Assembly: GCA_021739695.1 (NCBI GenBank)
Contig: JAIPBM010000013.1
Span: 42,791 to 106,790, forward strand
Reading direction: 5' to 3'
DNA: 64,000 nt
Source of the DNA: Flavobacteriales bacterium
GTDB lineage: Bacteria > Bacteroidota > Bacteroidia > UBA10329
Shown here piece by piece: positions 17,110 to 27,207 of this stretch (positions are counted from its first letter, which is position 1; every line of letters starts with the position of its first letter). The notes beneath the pieces were generated by a model. It ran no database searches. It was not told the origin of the DNA and saw only the letters and a program-made list of their open reading frames with translations. A program made the position numbers and the translations under genes.

Positions 17110-17382
17110 GGAGGGCTTTAGAGAAGTAGCTGGGATTGTTGTAGAGTAAGGGGTGAAATCTTCGGAGAAATCTGAGAACACTCGAATTTCACATGCTGAT
17201 CTGAGCCATCGCATGTTGGGCTCCATCGCTATAAAAGTTCAAATGAATGACTGACCCTTGAATGGTTCCATCGGCAGTCATGTAAGAACCGATGTTGGTA
17301 ATCGGATCCATGGTCACAGTTCCAGTGCTACAATTCAGATTCAGAACTACTTGATAGGTTGTAAGTCCGACTACTCCACAGC

Positions 17383-17412
17383 AAAAAGCCTTCTCAATTG
17401 AGAAGGCTTTTT
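17383..17412. terminator. Bidirectional intrinsic terminator
   Basis: A 13-bp perfect stem AAAAAGCCTTCTC / GAGAAGGCTTTTT around AATT, with A- and T-runs on the respective sides. It could end transcripts of the dehydrogenase/hydrolase operon from the left and of the PhoX-like gene from the right. Confidence 0.8.
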
Positions 17413-17658
17413 TGGGCAATACCCCATCTAAAAATCGATTCTAGACAGACCAGCGTCAACGAAACAATAAGGTAAGTAATGGGGATTACTGGGGTTACGT
17501 TTTGAACCCGTAAATCAATTATTTCCATGAACTTATTCCGCGGGTCACGACAGATCTGAAAATGCGCTTAAATTACAGTGATGAAAGCTATTTGGGTTAT
17601 TGTGTTCAGAAAAGCAAATGATATGACTCCATGAAGAATCCAGACTTGCTAAACCAGG

Positions 17659-19140
17659 TCACTGGAAAACGGCAGTTATCGCCACGATGGTCGTCTCGTT
17701 ATAGGGCGCAGGATTTGTTGAGGCAGGATGCTGAACTGTCAAAAACAAGGTTGAACCATCAGGAGTCATGGCAAGTCCTGTCTGCTCGCAACCTTCAGGA
17801 CCAACGGTAAGTCGTTTCACCTTTTTCGGATCCGCCTTCGGACCATCAATAGGAATTAGGTAGGTTTCCATGTAAATTTTTCCCTGTTCCCAAGATTCGA
17901 TCTTTTCATTTATGATCATCCCCACGCTAGCATCCTCACAAACGATCAGATAATCCTTGCCGAATTGATTGACTGCGATCAACCCGTCAGGAGCTGTCAG
18001 ATAGCCCCCATCGGGCAATTTCCCACCTTCCAAAAAAACATCCAATCGACCTGTCTCAGGTTCAAAAACAAGAATTCTTCCAAATGGATCATGCGTCTTG
18101 TTGATTCCTGTGCTGACAGGCGCTTTTGTTAAATGATGGGCCATTTTGCCTCCCTTCGAAATAGCATCGGAATAATCGACACTTCCGCCCGACTCACTTA
18201 TGTAGATCTTTCCATTGATTCCATCGATCCATTCGTTCGATGTAAGTAGCGTTGCTCCTTTGCGCACTGCGATGTCGTGGATATGGATCAATGAGTCCCG
18301 TTCCATCGGAAGCGCGAACCATGATCCACTTTCAGCATCATCACTCTGACGGTAGGCAAACAACTGACCTTTAGCATAATCACCAGCACTTTCAGCTACG
18401 AACTTGAAGAAAACACCAGGCTGAGCATCATCCGTAAGAAAAACCGTACGATTGTCGGGCATGCAAAAGGCATCCTCGTGAGAGTAACGCCCCATTCCAT
18501 AAACTTTTCGAAGCGGTTTTCGGGTTGACATATCCACTTCTACCATCCATCCGAGGTTCTCATTGCGCTTTAAGCCATCAATGTCGGCCGTATCAGCATG
18601 GTCAAATTCGCTATTGTACAATTCCATGTTTGTGGCCGGAGGATATTCCTCAGCAGTAAGAATGGTTCCGTTGGGTGTGACCGTTCCACCACAGTTATGC
18701 CAAGTGCCTCCTAATGCGGAAAAATCGATGTTGTTTCCGTTTCCGACCCGCTTCCAGTTTCCGTTTTCCCGTTTCACTTCAATCCAAGCCATTCCGCCTC
18801 CGTTGCCCAAGGCAGGATTATCATTCCGTAATTCGTGGTTCATGAATAGCAAACCATGTTCGCTCGAACCATCGATAGGTAGATAGCTCAGAAAATCAAT
18901 CCCTCGCTTAGCAGGAAGTAATGTGCCATCTGAGTAAACGGCACTGTCATAAACACTTCTATACAGTATATCTACAACTGCCCCATCCGGTACAATTAGT
19001 GTTTTGTTGTTGTAGTTATTGACAACAGAAATGAACTGTAATCCTTCATTGGTCACTTCATAAACAGTTGAACTAGGTTTTTCGGAGCACCCGAAAATCA
19101 ATAAAGCTGAAGCTAAAAATAAGTAGGTGGATCTATTCAC
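17659..19140 (-). CDS. PhoX-like phosphatase (DUF839 family), lipoprotein
   Basis: 493 aa. A lipoprotein signal with lipobox LIFGC (Cys18) anchors it to a membrane, probably the outer membrane. The body resembles the PhoX/DUF839 beta-propeller family: LLFMNHELRN, WHNCGGTVTPNGTILTAEEY, GMGRYSHEDAFCMPDN, VFLTDDAQPGVFFKFV, and the C-terminal TAPDGLIAVNQFG and GPEGCEQTGLAMTPDGSTLF. In characterised PhoX the acidic residues of these blocks bind calcium and iron and the enzyme releases phosphate from organic monoesters. It is monocistronic, with no Tat twin-arginine signal (classical PhoX uses Tat), which is common for lipoprotein relatives. It opens a long run of phosphoester-related genes. Confidence 0.8.
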   Translation of the reverse strand: MNRSTYLFLASALLIFGCSEKPSSTVYEVTNEGLQFISVVNNYNNKTLIVPDGAVVDILYRSVYDSAVYSDGTLLPAKRGIDFLSYLPIDGSSEHGLLFMNHELRNDNPALGNGGGMAWIEVKRENGNWKRVGNGNNIDFSALGGTWHNCGGTVTPNGTILTAEEYPPATNMELYNSEFDHADTADIDGLKRNENLGWMVEVDMSTRKPLRKVYGMGRYSHEDAFCMPDNRTVFLTDDAQPGVFFKFVAESAGDYAKGQLFAYRQSDDAESGSWFALPMERDSLIHIHDIAVRKGATLLTSNEWIDGINGKIYISESGGSVDYSDAISKGGKMAHHLTKAPVSTGINKTHDPFGRILVFEPETGRLDVFLEGGKLPDGGYLTAPDGLIAVNQFGKDYLIVCEDASVGMIINEKIESWEQGKIYMETYLIPIDGPKADPKKVKRLTVGPEGCEQTGLAMTPDGSTLFLTVQHPASTNPAPYNETTIVAITAVFQ

Positions 19141-19607
19141 AATACGAGTTATTTGAATAAAACTGAAAGATTACGACCTGTAGACCAGACGTGGGCAGTT
19201 CGTGGTTTTCTGGTCACGCTCAAAGTGTCGAAATGATGTTGTTGGTTCAATCTGAATGAACTTTCGGTTGCCTTTTCGAAAACGCAAATACAATACATAT
19301 TTAATTATAAAAAAAACAAAATTGTAAGCCAATCGTGCTGCACAAATCAATGATTTGATCAAAGTGGTAGCGGTCTTTGCAAGTTTATTGTAGACATTTT
19401 AGCATATAACTCGACCAAGAGTTTGACGAGCCTAATGTCTAGTTTGAAACCAATCTAAAGGAGTTCAGAAGGTTATTACATCGTTATTTTACGCAATGGT
19501 GTTTACACTAGTCTATAAGCAAGATGTACTCAGGAATCCAATGTTGCGTTAACGTAATGCGCTAAGATGATTGATTTATTCTCCATGCCCACCAAAGTAC
19601 GCAGTTG
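19141..19607. other. Intergenic region with no recognised feature
   Basis: About 470 AT-rich bases between the PhoX-like gene (whose promoter it should contain) and the end of the large secreted-protein gene. No stable hairpin with a T-run, RNA gene or coding frame was recognised. If the large gene has lost its 3' end, part of this stretch could be its eroded remainder, but no T9SS-like sequence is legible. Confidence 0.4.
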
Positions 19608-22600
19608 CTACGGTCCGATATTCAACTTACCAGTGTCTTCAATGTAGACTTTAGCTCCATTATCAGACTCAATACTAATGGTATGGCATACCCCAACGTT
19701 TGTGGGTAGAATATGTGGATTGTGAGGTGTAGATGGAATGAGCACATCAGTGTTTTGGTTGGGTACTTTCAGATCATTCCAGTTGTTACAGTCGTGCCAG
19801 TCGATGTTTTTAACACCATCCCAAAGTCCTGCCTGAAAACCAGTAGTGGTGAATGAAAATGTGACGCAACTGCCTGAATAATCCTGTCCACCGTTGTTGT
19901 AGTTGCTGTTATTGCTGTAACCTATCCAGTTGCTGGGATCGTTGATTCTCCGAATCCAACCAATTTGATCGGTCGCAGCCATCGAACCAGTATATTTCAC
20001 CTTGTCGTTATTCGAAATTCCTTCAAGGTCGATTGTAAAACACTCCGTATCCTCGGGTCGGGTAGATCCTGCTGTACTGGCATAACCTGGAGCCGATTTC
20101 CAACCAGTGGCCGTCCATCCCCATACAACATCTCCTGTGTAAGTTGCATTATGACTTCCAGCTGGATTTGACCACGCCCCGTTCTGGAAAAGCCAGATCT
20201 GGTCGTTCTGGTTCAGGTCGAAATCGAAGAGGTTACCATTTAGAGAAGTAATGCTCCAGTTTGCATTATCATTAGCTCCGCAATTAATGACTGAGAAGTC
20301 TGACGCTGAATTACCTGCTCCTTGCAAACACAAGGTCGTTCCCGCAGGAATAGTTCCACCCGATGTGCGAGTGATACGTATCACACCCTCCGTATCTCCC
20401 CAAAGCCCTGATGAAATACGCTCGAAACCATTGTCGTTGAATTCGATGGAAGCACCAACAGTTATATCTTGAAATGAGAAGAAACACACCTCATCATCGC
20501 TTCCACTACCAAGATATTGCGTATTAACAGAAACGATGGCCATGTCTCCTGCACCGAAATTGGTAATGTCATTTGGGATTACCGAGACCTCAACACCTGA
20601 GCTCCAATCCATTCCTTTACGAACAAAAATCTCGAAGTAATAGGTAGTTCCATTGGTCAGTCCACTGACATCCACCGTATTGGTGTTAAAATCAGCAAAA
20701 TAAACCACCTGATTAGGAGCTGCATAAACGGCATCGGGTGCATATGCGGAACCATCGCCCGAAGGACTGAAACCGATACCTGGCGTTTCGTTAGCTACAA
20801 CCAATACCTCATCGAAGCAGGCCACATTCGGGTTGGTCCATGAAACCAGTGCTGATTGGTCGTTTCCGACCGCGTTGGCAAGAGTCACATCGCCCAACTC
20901 TGCAATTCGCGTTAGCGAAGTACTGGTTGAGTACTCGTAATCACTGCCCGAACCCAAGGAATATGCATATAAGCGAAAGGTGTACGAATTCCCGAATGTT
21001 AGGCCTGTGACAGAGGCGGTAGTACCAGAACCAATGTACAGCACACGCGAGTTGGGAGTTGTTGTTCCGAAAGTTGGGGCCAACGAGTAATTCAAATTCC
21101 AAGTTTGGGAGGAAGGGTCCAGACCATTAACGCTATGTGCACCAGTGACCTCTCTCGCTACAAGCAAGTATCCATCAACATTGCCAATTGCTGGAGTTGT
21201 CCACGAAAGCTCTACCCCTGTAGTAGAAACACATAAATCTGTGAATACAGTTGGCACTTCTGGAATAGTGACAAAATCAACATTTCCTGAAATTCCCGTA
21301 GTGAAATACTTCTCTGCACCAACTCCGCAATCATATTCAAAAACTTCCGCAAAATAGTGCGTACCTGGAGTGAGCCCCGTAATATTAACCGTACTGCCAG
21401 TGCCGCTGTAAATGACGTAGTTGCCAGTGCCAATTTGACTTCCTGCACCGAACACGGGACTGCCAGAATATGTAGCATTATCAGAAGGATTGGCACTTAC
21501 TGCACTTCCTTCGCTGAGCACGACAATCCGTCTCGGGCCATTTCCATTGGTCCAAGATACCGTAGCAGTCGTTCCTGAAACTAATGACGCGGAAACACTG
21601 GAAGCATGAGCATCGGGGGCAGAGCAACCAGTGGTTGCTTCAACATCATTGGAGTTTCCGCTTGTGCCGCAGGTGGCACTCGTAGCGCGGACATGATACG
21701 TATACGTTTCTCCAGATGTAAGGCCAGAAACCAATTGCGAAGTCCCTGCCACGGAAAGGTTTTGAAAGCCACTAACGTACTCGTAGCCTGTGGACGTAAT
21801 CAACACATCATCTAGTGCAAATTCATCTCGATTGCCGGAACCGCCAACATCATCACTTTCCCATCTAACGTAGTAATAAGCATTGTTTAAAATGTTCAAC
21901 CCCGTAAGACTAGTTGATCGGTTGACTGACACCCAAGTAGGCGAGCCGCTGGCCGCAGCTGGGGAAGTATAATCCAAAGAAGGTATTGATGTGAAACTGC
22001 TTCCGTTGCTGGAATGTGCAAAATTGAACGAGTTACTTCGGTCTTCATTATTCAACACCCAAACAGTGTAAGAGATATCTAATGATGTGATAGTGCTTCC
22101 TGTAGTGTTTTTGATGCGCAGAACCGCGGTACCTGGGGTGAAGTCGGATCCTGCTGGCTGAAAGCCCAACGATGTATTGCCACTGCCCACATCAAAACTG
22201 TATACACCACCAGTTGATTCACCACCTGTGCTTGAGCCACGAGCGAAGTCTCCAGTTGTGTATGTACCTGCAAAGGTCCCATTTCCATCACTCATACCTG
22301 TCAATATCCAGTCGTCCGAATCGAGTTGTGAGCTGGTTGGTGCGGATTTAAAACCTGTTCCTCCGAAACCTGTGAAATCCTCCTCATAAATGGTCTGTGT
22401 GCCTAGAAAGAAAACATCGAGCTCATACCCATTTGCTCCCGGTACGGTGTTCCAGTTGGCAGTGAAATCTGTAGAATTTACGTTGGTGGTCTGTGGAGAA
22501 ACATTCCCATTTGCCACAGGGGCGGCTGGAATACTGTTCACCGTGATGGTAATAGGACTGGACAACGCGGTGGAAGCGGTAACGCAGACACCAGTAACCG

Positions 22601-24440
22601 TAATCTCGCAAGTAATACTATTTCCGTTTGTCAGTGCAGAAGTAGTGTAAGTACTATTTGTTTCACTTGAGATATTCACTGTATTGTTCTTCCATTGGTA
22701 GCTTACTGTTCCTCCACCTGTGTTGGCTGGAGTGGCAGTAAATGTCAATGCATCACCGGTGCAATTAGGATTGGTGCCAGAAGTGATGGCAATGCTGACA
22801 GTTGGTGTGTAACTGAGCAATCCGATTCCGCTAGCAGCGACATTGTAATTGGAAGCTCCACCACCACCTACCACAATGTTGCCGCTGTAATTTGCAGCGG
22901 CTGTTGGAACGAATTGCACAAAAATGGTCTGCGAAAACGTTCCGCCTGACTGTGCCAATGTCAGTGAACTGTTATACGGTCCGACTGCGGTAGTGGCATA
23001 CTCGAAACCAGAAAGCGCTGCCACGGTGACATCTGCGGTAGTCAGCGAACTTCCGTTGATGATGAATGAATATGGGCCATAGCTTCCGTCTTCGCACTGA
23101 CTTCCGAAACCTGCAAGTGCGGTTGCACTGATGGTTGGTGTAGAGGCTGCGTTGGTGTTGCAGCCCGCAGAGATGGACGACCACGCAGAAGAACCACCTG
23201 CGTTGTTGGCACGTACTCGATAGTAATAAGTTGTTGATGCATTTAGGCCTGAGAATGTATGGTTCGTTATGGTGGATGCAATACCGGATTGCGTTGCCAG
23301 CACGGAAGCAAAGCTGGAGCTGATTGAAATCTGAACTTCATACGTGAATGCTGCGCTTCCTGCAGAACCGCTAGGTGCTGTCCAGTTGGTCTGTATGGAA
23401 GATGTCGTTTGTCCAGAGCATGTTCCTATGTTAGGAGCATTGTGCAGGTTGGTAAACGTAGCATCTGCTGAGTAGGAGGTTCCTTGGCTGTTGATGGCAT
23501 AGCCGCGAAAATGATAAAGTGTGTTAGGTGTCAGTCCGGTGCGAGAATGCGTGTAAATACCTGTCGTAGTTCCTCCTTCTGCTGCACCATTAACCGTTGG
23601 GTTTACGGAAGTGCCATAAACCGTTCCGCGTGCCGTAATTGCTGCTCCGCCATCGTCTGTTACGTTGGCGCCTAGCTCAGCAGATGTAGTGGCAACGGAT
23701 GTGACAGTTGGTGAAGTAACCGTAGGTGGAGAGAAGGAAACACAACTTGCAGTATGTCCAGCATTCGCAGCCCCCGTGGTATAGGGAGTTGTAATAACCC
23801 ATTCCGAATTAGTTGAATTCGTTCCTCTCGAGGCAGTCCAATTCGTATTTGGGGAACAGATCGTTGACTTGCGTGTAAGTCTTTTGTCCACCGTCCCATT
23901 AGAACTGCCTGCTACTGCCCAACCCGACCCAGGATCTGCACCTGATTCTCCAACAGCGTCAAGCAAAGTCCAAACCGATGAGATGTTTTTTGCAAGTCCA
24001 ACAGCATCATCTCCGTTCCACGAAGCAGAACCTGAATATAAATTAGCACTTGGAACATCCGTAGAATTGTTGGCTATTACAAAAGTGTTGCCCGTTGCTA
24101 ATGTCCCAGTTAAAGTTATGGTGGCCTCAGGCCAGTTACCTCCATTGCTTATCGTCCAAATGCGATAGTTGGCAAGATTTACGGACGCACCTGTACCGTT
24201 GTAAAGCTCAATGTACTTGCTATTGCCCGAGTTGCCTTCTCCATACTCTGAAATAAGAAGGTCTGTGGTCTGTGCTAAAAGCACCTGGGAAGCGAATAGC
24301 ATTAGGATGGCGATGTATGCAGCATACCACCAACGTGCATTTTGCAACCCTGTACTCCAAACGTTGCCCATAGTAAACTCACACACATTTGGTGCTGCGC
24401 TACAAGTGTCTTGAAATTGGCTTTTTTTTCGGGTGTTCAT
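19608..24440 (-). CDS. Very large secreted lamin-tail / fibronectin type III repeat protein
   Basis: 1610 aa. A hydrophobic signal (AAYIAILMLFASQVLLAQ, about residues 40-57) sits behind a long N-terminal extension, so a start at the ATG at 24371 is possible. A lamin-tail domain follows (about 58-165: LLISEYGEGNSGNSKYIELY), then several fibronectin type III-like modules (VTSVATTSAELGANVTDDGG, TYYYRVRANNAGGSSAWS, TYTYHVRATSATCG). A jelly-roll-like block (about 690-870) and a block with SIEFNDNGFERISSGLWG (about 1360) lead to a cysteine-containing end. Such multi-module proteins are cell-surface or secreted adhesins/enzymes in Bacteroidota and normally end in a T9SS sorting domain. This one stops abruptly at EDTGKLNIGP, so it may be truncated by a nonsense mutation. 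No catalytic domain recognised. Confidence 0.8.
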   Translation of the reverse strand: MNTRKKSQFQDTCSAAPNVCEFTMGNVWSTGLQNARWWYAAYIAILMLFASQVLLAQTTDLLISEYGEGNSGNSKYIELYNGTGASVNLANYRIWTISNGGNWPEATITLTGTLATGNTFVIANNSTDVPSANLYSGSASWNGDDAVGLAKNISSVWTLLDAVGESGADPGSGWAVAGSSNGTVDKRLTRKSTICSPNTNWTASRGTNSTNSEWVITTPYTTGAANAGHTASCVSFSPPTVTSPTVTSVATTSAELGANVTDDGGAAITARGTVYGTSVNPTVNGAAEGGTTTGIYTHSRTGLTPNTLYHFRGYAINSQGTSYSADATFTNLHNAPNIGTCSGQTTSSIQTNWTAPSGSAGSAAFTYEVQISISSSFASVLATQSGIASTITNHTFSGLNASTTYYYRVRANNAGGSSAWSSISAGCNTNAASTPTISATALAGFGSQCEDGSYGPYSFIINGSSLTTADVTVAALSGFEYATTAVGPYNSSLTLAQSGGTFSQTIFVQFVPTAAANYSGNIVVGGGGASNYNVAASGIGLLSYTPTVSIAITSGTNPNCTGDALTFTATPANTGGGTVSYQWKNNTVNISSETNSTYTTSALTNGNSITCEITVTGVCVTASTALSSPITITVNSIPAAPVANGNVSPQTTNVNSTDFTANWNTVPGANGYELDVFFLGTQTIYEEDFTGFGGTGFKSAPTSSQLDSDDWILTGMSDGNGTFAGTYTTGDFARGSSTGGESTGGVYSFDVGSGNTSLGFQPAGSDFTPGTAVLRIKNTTGSTITSLDISYTVWVLNNEDRSNSFNFAHSSNGSSFTSIPSLDYTSPAAASGSPTWVSVNRSTSLTGLNILNNAYYYVRWESDDVGGSGNRDEFALDDVLITSTGYEYVSGFQNLSVAGTSQLVSGLTSGETYTYHVRATSATCGTSGNSNDVEATTGCSAPDAHASSVSASLVSGTTATVSWTNGNGPRRIVVLSEGSAVSANPSDNATYSGSPVFGAGSQIGTGNYVIYSGTGSTVNITGLTPGTHYFAEVFEYDCGVGAEKYFTTGISGNVDFVTIPEVPTVFTDLCVSTTGVELSWTTPAIGNVDGYLLVAREVTGAHSVNGLDPSSQTWNLNYSLAPTFGTTTPNSRVLYIGSGTTASVTGLTFGNSYTFRLYAYSLGSGSDYEYSTSTSLTRIAELGDVTLANAVGNDQSALVSWTNPNVACFDEVLVVANETPGIGFSPSGDGSAYAPDAVYAAPNQVVYFADFNTNTVDVSGLTNGTTYYFEIFVRKGMDWSSGVEVSVIPNDITNFGAGDMAIVSVNTQYLGSGSDDEVCFFSFQDITVGASIEFNDNGFERISSGLWGDTEGVIRITRTSGGTIPAGTTLCLQGAGNSASDFSVINCGANDNANWSITSLNGNLFDFDLNQNDQIWLFQNGAWSNPAGSHNATYTGDVVWGWTATGWKSAPGYASTAGSTRPEDTECFTIDLEGISNNDKVKYTGSMAATDQIGWIRRINDPSNWIGYSNNSNYNNGGQDYSGSCVTFSFTTTGFQAGLWDGVKNIDWHDCNNWNDLKVPNQNTDVLIPSTPHNPHILPTNVGVCHTISIESDNGAKVYIEDTGKLNIGP

Positions 24441-24748
24441 TGGGACAGCAAATAGAAGCTTCCCATATTTCCTTATCGTAACCGATATGTTAGCTCAAAA
24501 AGCTTAACATACCATCTGAAATTTTATCTCAGATCCTTGTTCAAACTTGTCTTAAAATGGAACTCTGCAGCTTGGAAATCATCATTGAAACCTTGTGAAA
24601 AACAGGTTTCTAAACAGGAAATTTAACTACATCAATAGATACAATTAACATTAAACTGAAAAGTAAAAATCTCTAATGTTTGAACTGAAAAAAAAGTGGG
24701 GGAAGGTTTCCCTCCCCCCACCAACCAGAGTTGCAATCCTAACGTGGC
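24441..24748. other. Intergenic region upstream of the large secreted protein gene
   Basis: About 310 AT-rich bases. It should hold the promoter of the large minus-strand gene and contains the terminator at 24696-24721 of the following gene. Nothing else was recognised. Confidence 0.5.
24696..24721 (-). terminator. Intrinsic terminator of the choice-of-anchor I gene
   Basis: Read on the minus strand, a GC-rich hairpin (GTGGGGGGAGGG, AAA, CCTTCCCCCAC, with one bulge) is followed by eight T residues, 28 bases after the stop codon at 24749. This is a textbook factor-independent terminator. Confidence 0.8.
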
Positions 24749-27079
24749 TTATTTCACCACAAAACGTTGCGAAGAAATATTATCGCCCATTTCAATTTTC
24801 ACTAGGTAAATACCTGCTGAAAGGGTCTCGGAAACCGCGAATTGACCCGCATTGGTCACTTGAAAAGTCTTGATCAACTGCCCCGTTGCACTATAAATGG
24901 AAGCTTTTGCCGTGCCATCCAATTCAGTAAACTCCAAAACGAAATCTCCATTGTTCGGATTTGGATAAAGCTTCGCAATGGTTGTAATGATCTCTTCTTT
25001 GATATCAACCGTGACACACGTTTCGGCCGCCCCTGGGTTGGCAAATACCTCGTTCCCTTCGATTATTATTCCCGTTGGACTTGTAGTTGGAATGCTCCAA
25101 TTCGCTCCATCGTTGTTGTCCACAAGTGGATCACATAGAACGAGCGAATAACCATCGCCATCTGGTTCAGTTGGCCAAGGAGCAGCGTCATTATAATCTA
25201 CCGAATCGGCAACGGCACCTGATGGTGCAGCAAGAACGATGTCTTCACCACCATTAGATAACGCATCGTTGGAAGACCACGCATAAGCACTCAATCCGAA
25301 CGCGTTCTGGAAGGCGACAGTGTCCACTGCGACAAGCATAAATCCATTAGCAGAAATGCTAGCACCCTGAGGGAAACGGAAGTCAAAACCTTGACGGAAA
25401 AAGTAGCCCGATAGATCTACATCGTTTGGCATTGGGTTAAAGATCTCTACAAACTCCAAGCTATCCGTGTCAATTTCAGGAGAATTGTACATGATCTCTG
25501 TGATGACCAATGGAGCAGCTTCTGGCAATCCGCCTACGCTATAAACCGAAATGCTTCCGCTCACTTCGTTTGATACAAGAAGCAATGGAAAACCTGTTGG
25601 GCTTTCTCCCGCAGGGATGAAATCGATATCCTCTGGCCCAAGACCACCAGCAGCTGGTGTTCCTTCCGTTTCTGCGAAATTACGATCGGTTCCATATGAC
25701 TCGAATGACACGTTATTCGGGTCGGTGATGTCATAAACCATTACTCCACCTTGTCTTTCTAGACCGATGAATGCGTAGGTTTTTCCCATCATGCTTACCA
25801 CTTTCAATGCTTCAGGCTCTGGACCTTTATCATCGCTTCGCGAATCGAATGATGTATTATCATCGTTGTTTGAGTTGAAATTAGCTGCATCATAATTCGA
25901 AATGAAGGTCTCGAAATCGTTTCCGCTATCGTAAACAAGGTTTCCTGTTCCATCCCAAATCGAGAACGAACGTGCACCGTAAGAATAAAGAGCTTCGTGA
26001 TCTCCATCGTTTCCGTCATCTCCTAAACTGGTTGTAACATTCAAACGACCAAGATTGGTGTTCTGTTGAAGCGTGGCTGCATCTGGAAATGCAGTTGCAT
26101 CGAGCGTCAAGCCAGCTACGCGCTCTTCTTCTGAATAACCGCTATAATCTCTCGAATCGCCTTCGTTGGCACTTACAATAAACGGCAAACCGTTGTATGT
26201 ATATGAGTCAATCGCATCAGGCTGATACATTCCGTAAACGGGCCAGTTCTGGATGTTCACGCCAGCATCCTGATTACTGGCATCAATTGAATTTCCTGCC
26301 GCATTGTAATCCTTAAAACCAAGTCCTTTGAGGCCGATGATGGTATTGTTTGTGAGATCAATTGCTGCAACCGCGTTGTTTTCTTGAAGCACAACAATGG
26401 CCGTTTGTCCATCAGGCAGAACAGTGATGTATTCCGGCTCAAGATCCTGCGCAACCGATGAAAGCCCATCGTTACCGAAAATGCGAATGTTAGGGTCGAT
26501 GATAGCCGGTGCATTGAATGCAGTGAAATCCAACGTGGTCACATCCGATTGTTGCAGGTTGGCAACACCGCCAGATACATCGATGATACTTACCGACCCT
26601 AGCGGATCAACCGTGTAAGCATCATTCGGCTCACCTTCGTTGGCTGTTAGAACTTTGGTTCCATCAGGAGAGAACATGACCATATCGGGCATGGCGCCAA
26701 CAGTCAACGCTACTACGAAAGTTCCATCTGCTTCGAAGAATACAGCCGAGCCATTTGCCTGAGGGTCGTTAGCTTCGACTGCTCCCACCAAGTAACCGTT
26801 CTTAAAATAAACGCTGTTCACACCAGAACCATAACTACTCATATCGATGGAGAAATCCAAGGTCGGGTTGGTCGGATCCGAAAGGTCGATAATATCAATG
26901 GCGTTGGTTGACCCATTGGTGGAATAGACACGCTCATCTTCAGCGTTATAGGCCATGATCTCGGTGGCAGATTCACCAAAGATTCCTGTGTGGTAGCTGC
27001 CGATCGGAGTCAGCGTCACCTGTGCCCACGTTGCAGTTGACGCGACAATAGCAGATAAGAGTAGTAAAGGTTTTTTCAT
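24749..27079 (-). CDS. Choice-of-anchor I family secreted protein with lamin-tail and T9SS domains
   Basis: 776 aa from the ATG at 27079, chosen because a clean signal peptide (MKKPLLLLSAIVASTATWAQ) starts there; nine codons precede it in frame. Residues ~20-520 form a beta-propeller-like region typical of choice-of-anchor I proteins (GIFGESATEIMAYNAEDERV, FSPDGTKVLTANEGEPNDAY, FIVSANEGDSRDY, GPEPEALKV). A lamin-tail domain follows (about 535-670: VITEIMYNSPEIDTDSLEFV), then a T9SS type A sorting domain (KLYPNPNNGDFVLEF to SSQRFVVK). It is exported through Sec, then type IX. Relatives are often annotated as esterase- or phytase-like; the actual activity is not known. It lies downstream of a metallophosphoesterase gene on the same strand, consistent with a phosphorus-scavenging role. 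Confidence 0.85.
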   Translation of the reverse strand: MKKPLLLLSAIVASTATWAQVTLTPIGSYHTGIFGESATEIMAYNAEDERVYSTNGSTNAIDIIDLSDPTNPTLDFSIDMSSYGSGVNSVYFKNGYLVGAVEANDPQANGSAVFFEADGTFVVALTVGAMPDMVMFSPDGTKVLTANEGEPNDAYTVDPLGSVSIIDVSGGVANLQQSDVTTLDFTAFNAPAIIDPNIRIFGNDGLSSVAQDLEPEYITVLPDGQTAIVVLQENNAVAAIDLTNNTIIGLKGLGFKDYNAAGNSIDASNQDAGVNIQNWPVYGMYQPDAIDSYTYNGLPFIVSANEGDSRDYSGYSEEERVAGLTLDATAFPDAATLQQNTNLGRLNVTTSLGDDGNDGDHEALYSYGARSFSIWDGTGNLVYDSGNDFETFISNYDAANFNSNNDDNTSFDSRSDDKGPEPEALKVVSMMGKTYAFIGLERQGGVMVYDITDPNNVSFESYGTDRNFAETEGTPAAGGLGPEDIDFIPAGESPTGFPLLLVSNEVSGSISVYSVGGLPEAAPLVITEIMYNSPEIDTDSLEFVEIFNPMPNDVDLSGYFFRQGFDFRFPQGASISANGFMLVAVDTVAFQNAFGLSAYAWSSNDALSNGGEDIVLAAPSGAVADSVDYNDAAPWPTEPDGDGYSLVLCDPLVDNNDGANWSIPTTSPTGIIIEGNEVFANPGAAETCVTVDIKEEIITTIAKLYPNPNNGDFVLEFTELDGTAKASIYSATGQLIKTFQVTNAGQFAVSETLSAGIYLVKIEMGDNISSQRFVVK

Positions 27080-27207
27080 GTTGTAGGATATGTTTTGCGC
27101 AAACATATCTCGACAAGAAACCCTTAAACCTACTTCTTCTTTAAGGTTGGATTAAGGAAGGTGTTGATGTGTGAAGATTGTGTAAACCGAAAGTGAATCC
27201 ATGTTGA

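Larger units (their letters stand above)
16975..17658. other. Long intergenic region with a repeat and a terminator
   Basis: About 680 bases without a convincing gene. It holds the second full copy of the palindromic repeat (17032-17109) and a strong bidirectional terminator (17383-17412). A minus-strand frame of 76 codons at 17189-17419 starts inside that terminator and has no recognisable family. The text from GLTTYQVVLNLNC onward looks protein-like, so it could be a remnant. Nothing is seen in 17420-17658. Confidence 0.5.

Noticed and set aside
17189..17419. 76-residue minus-strand frame
   Set aside because: Its start lies inside a strong terminator hairpin and no family is visible; at best a gene remnant.
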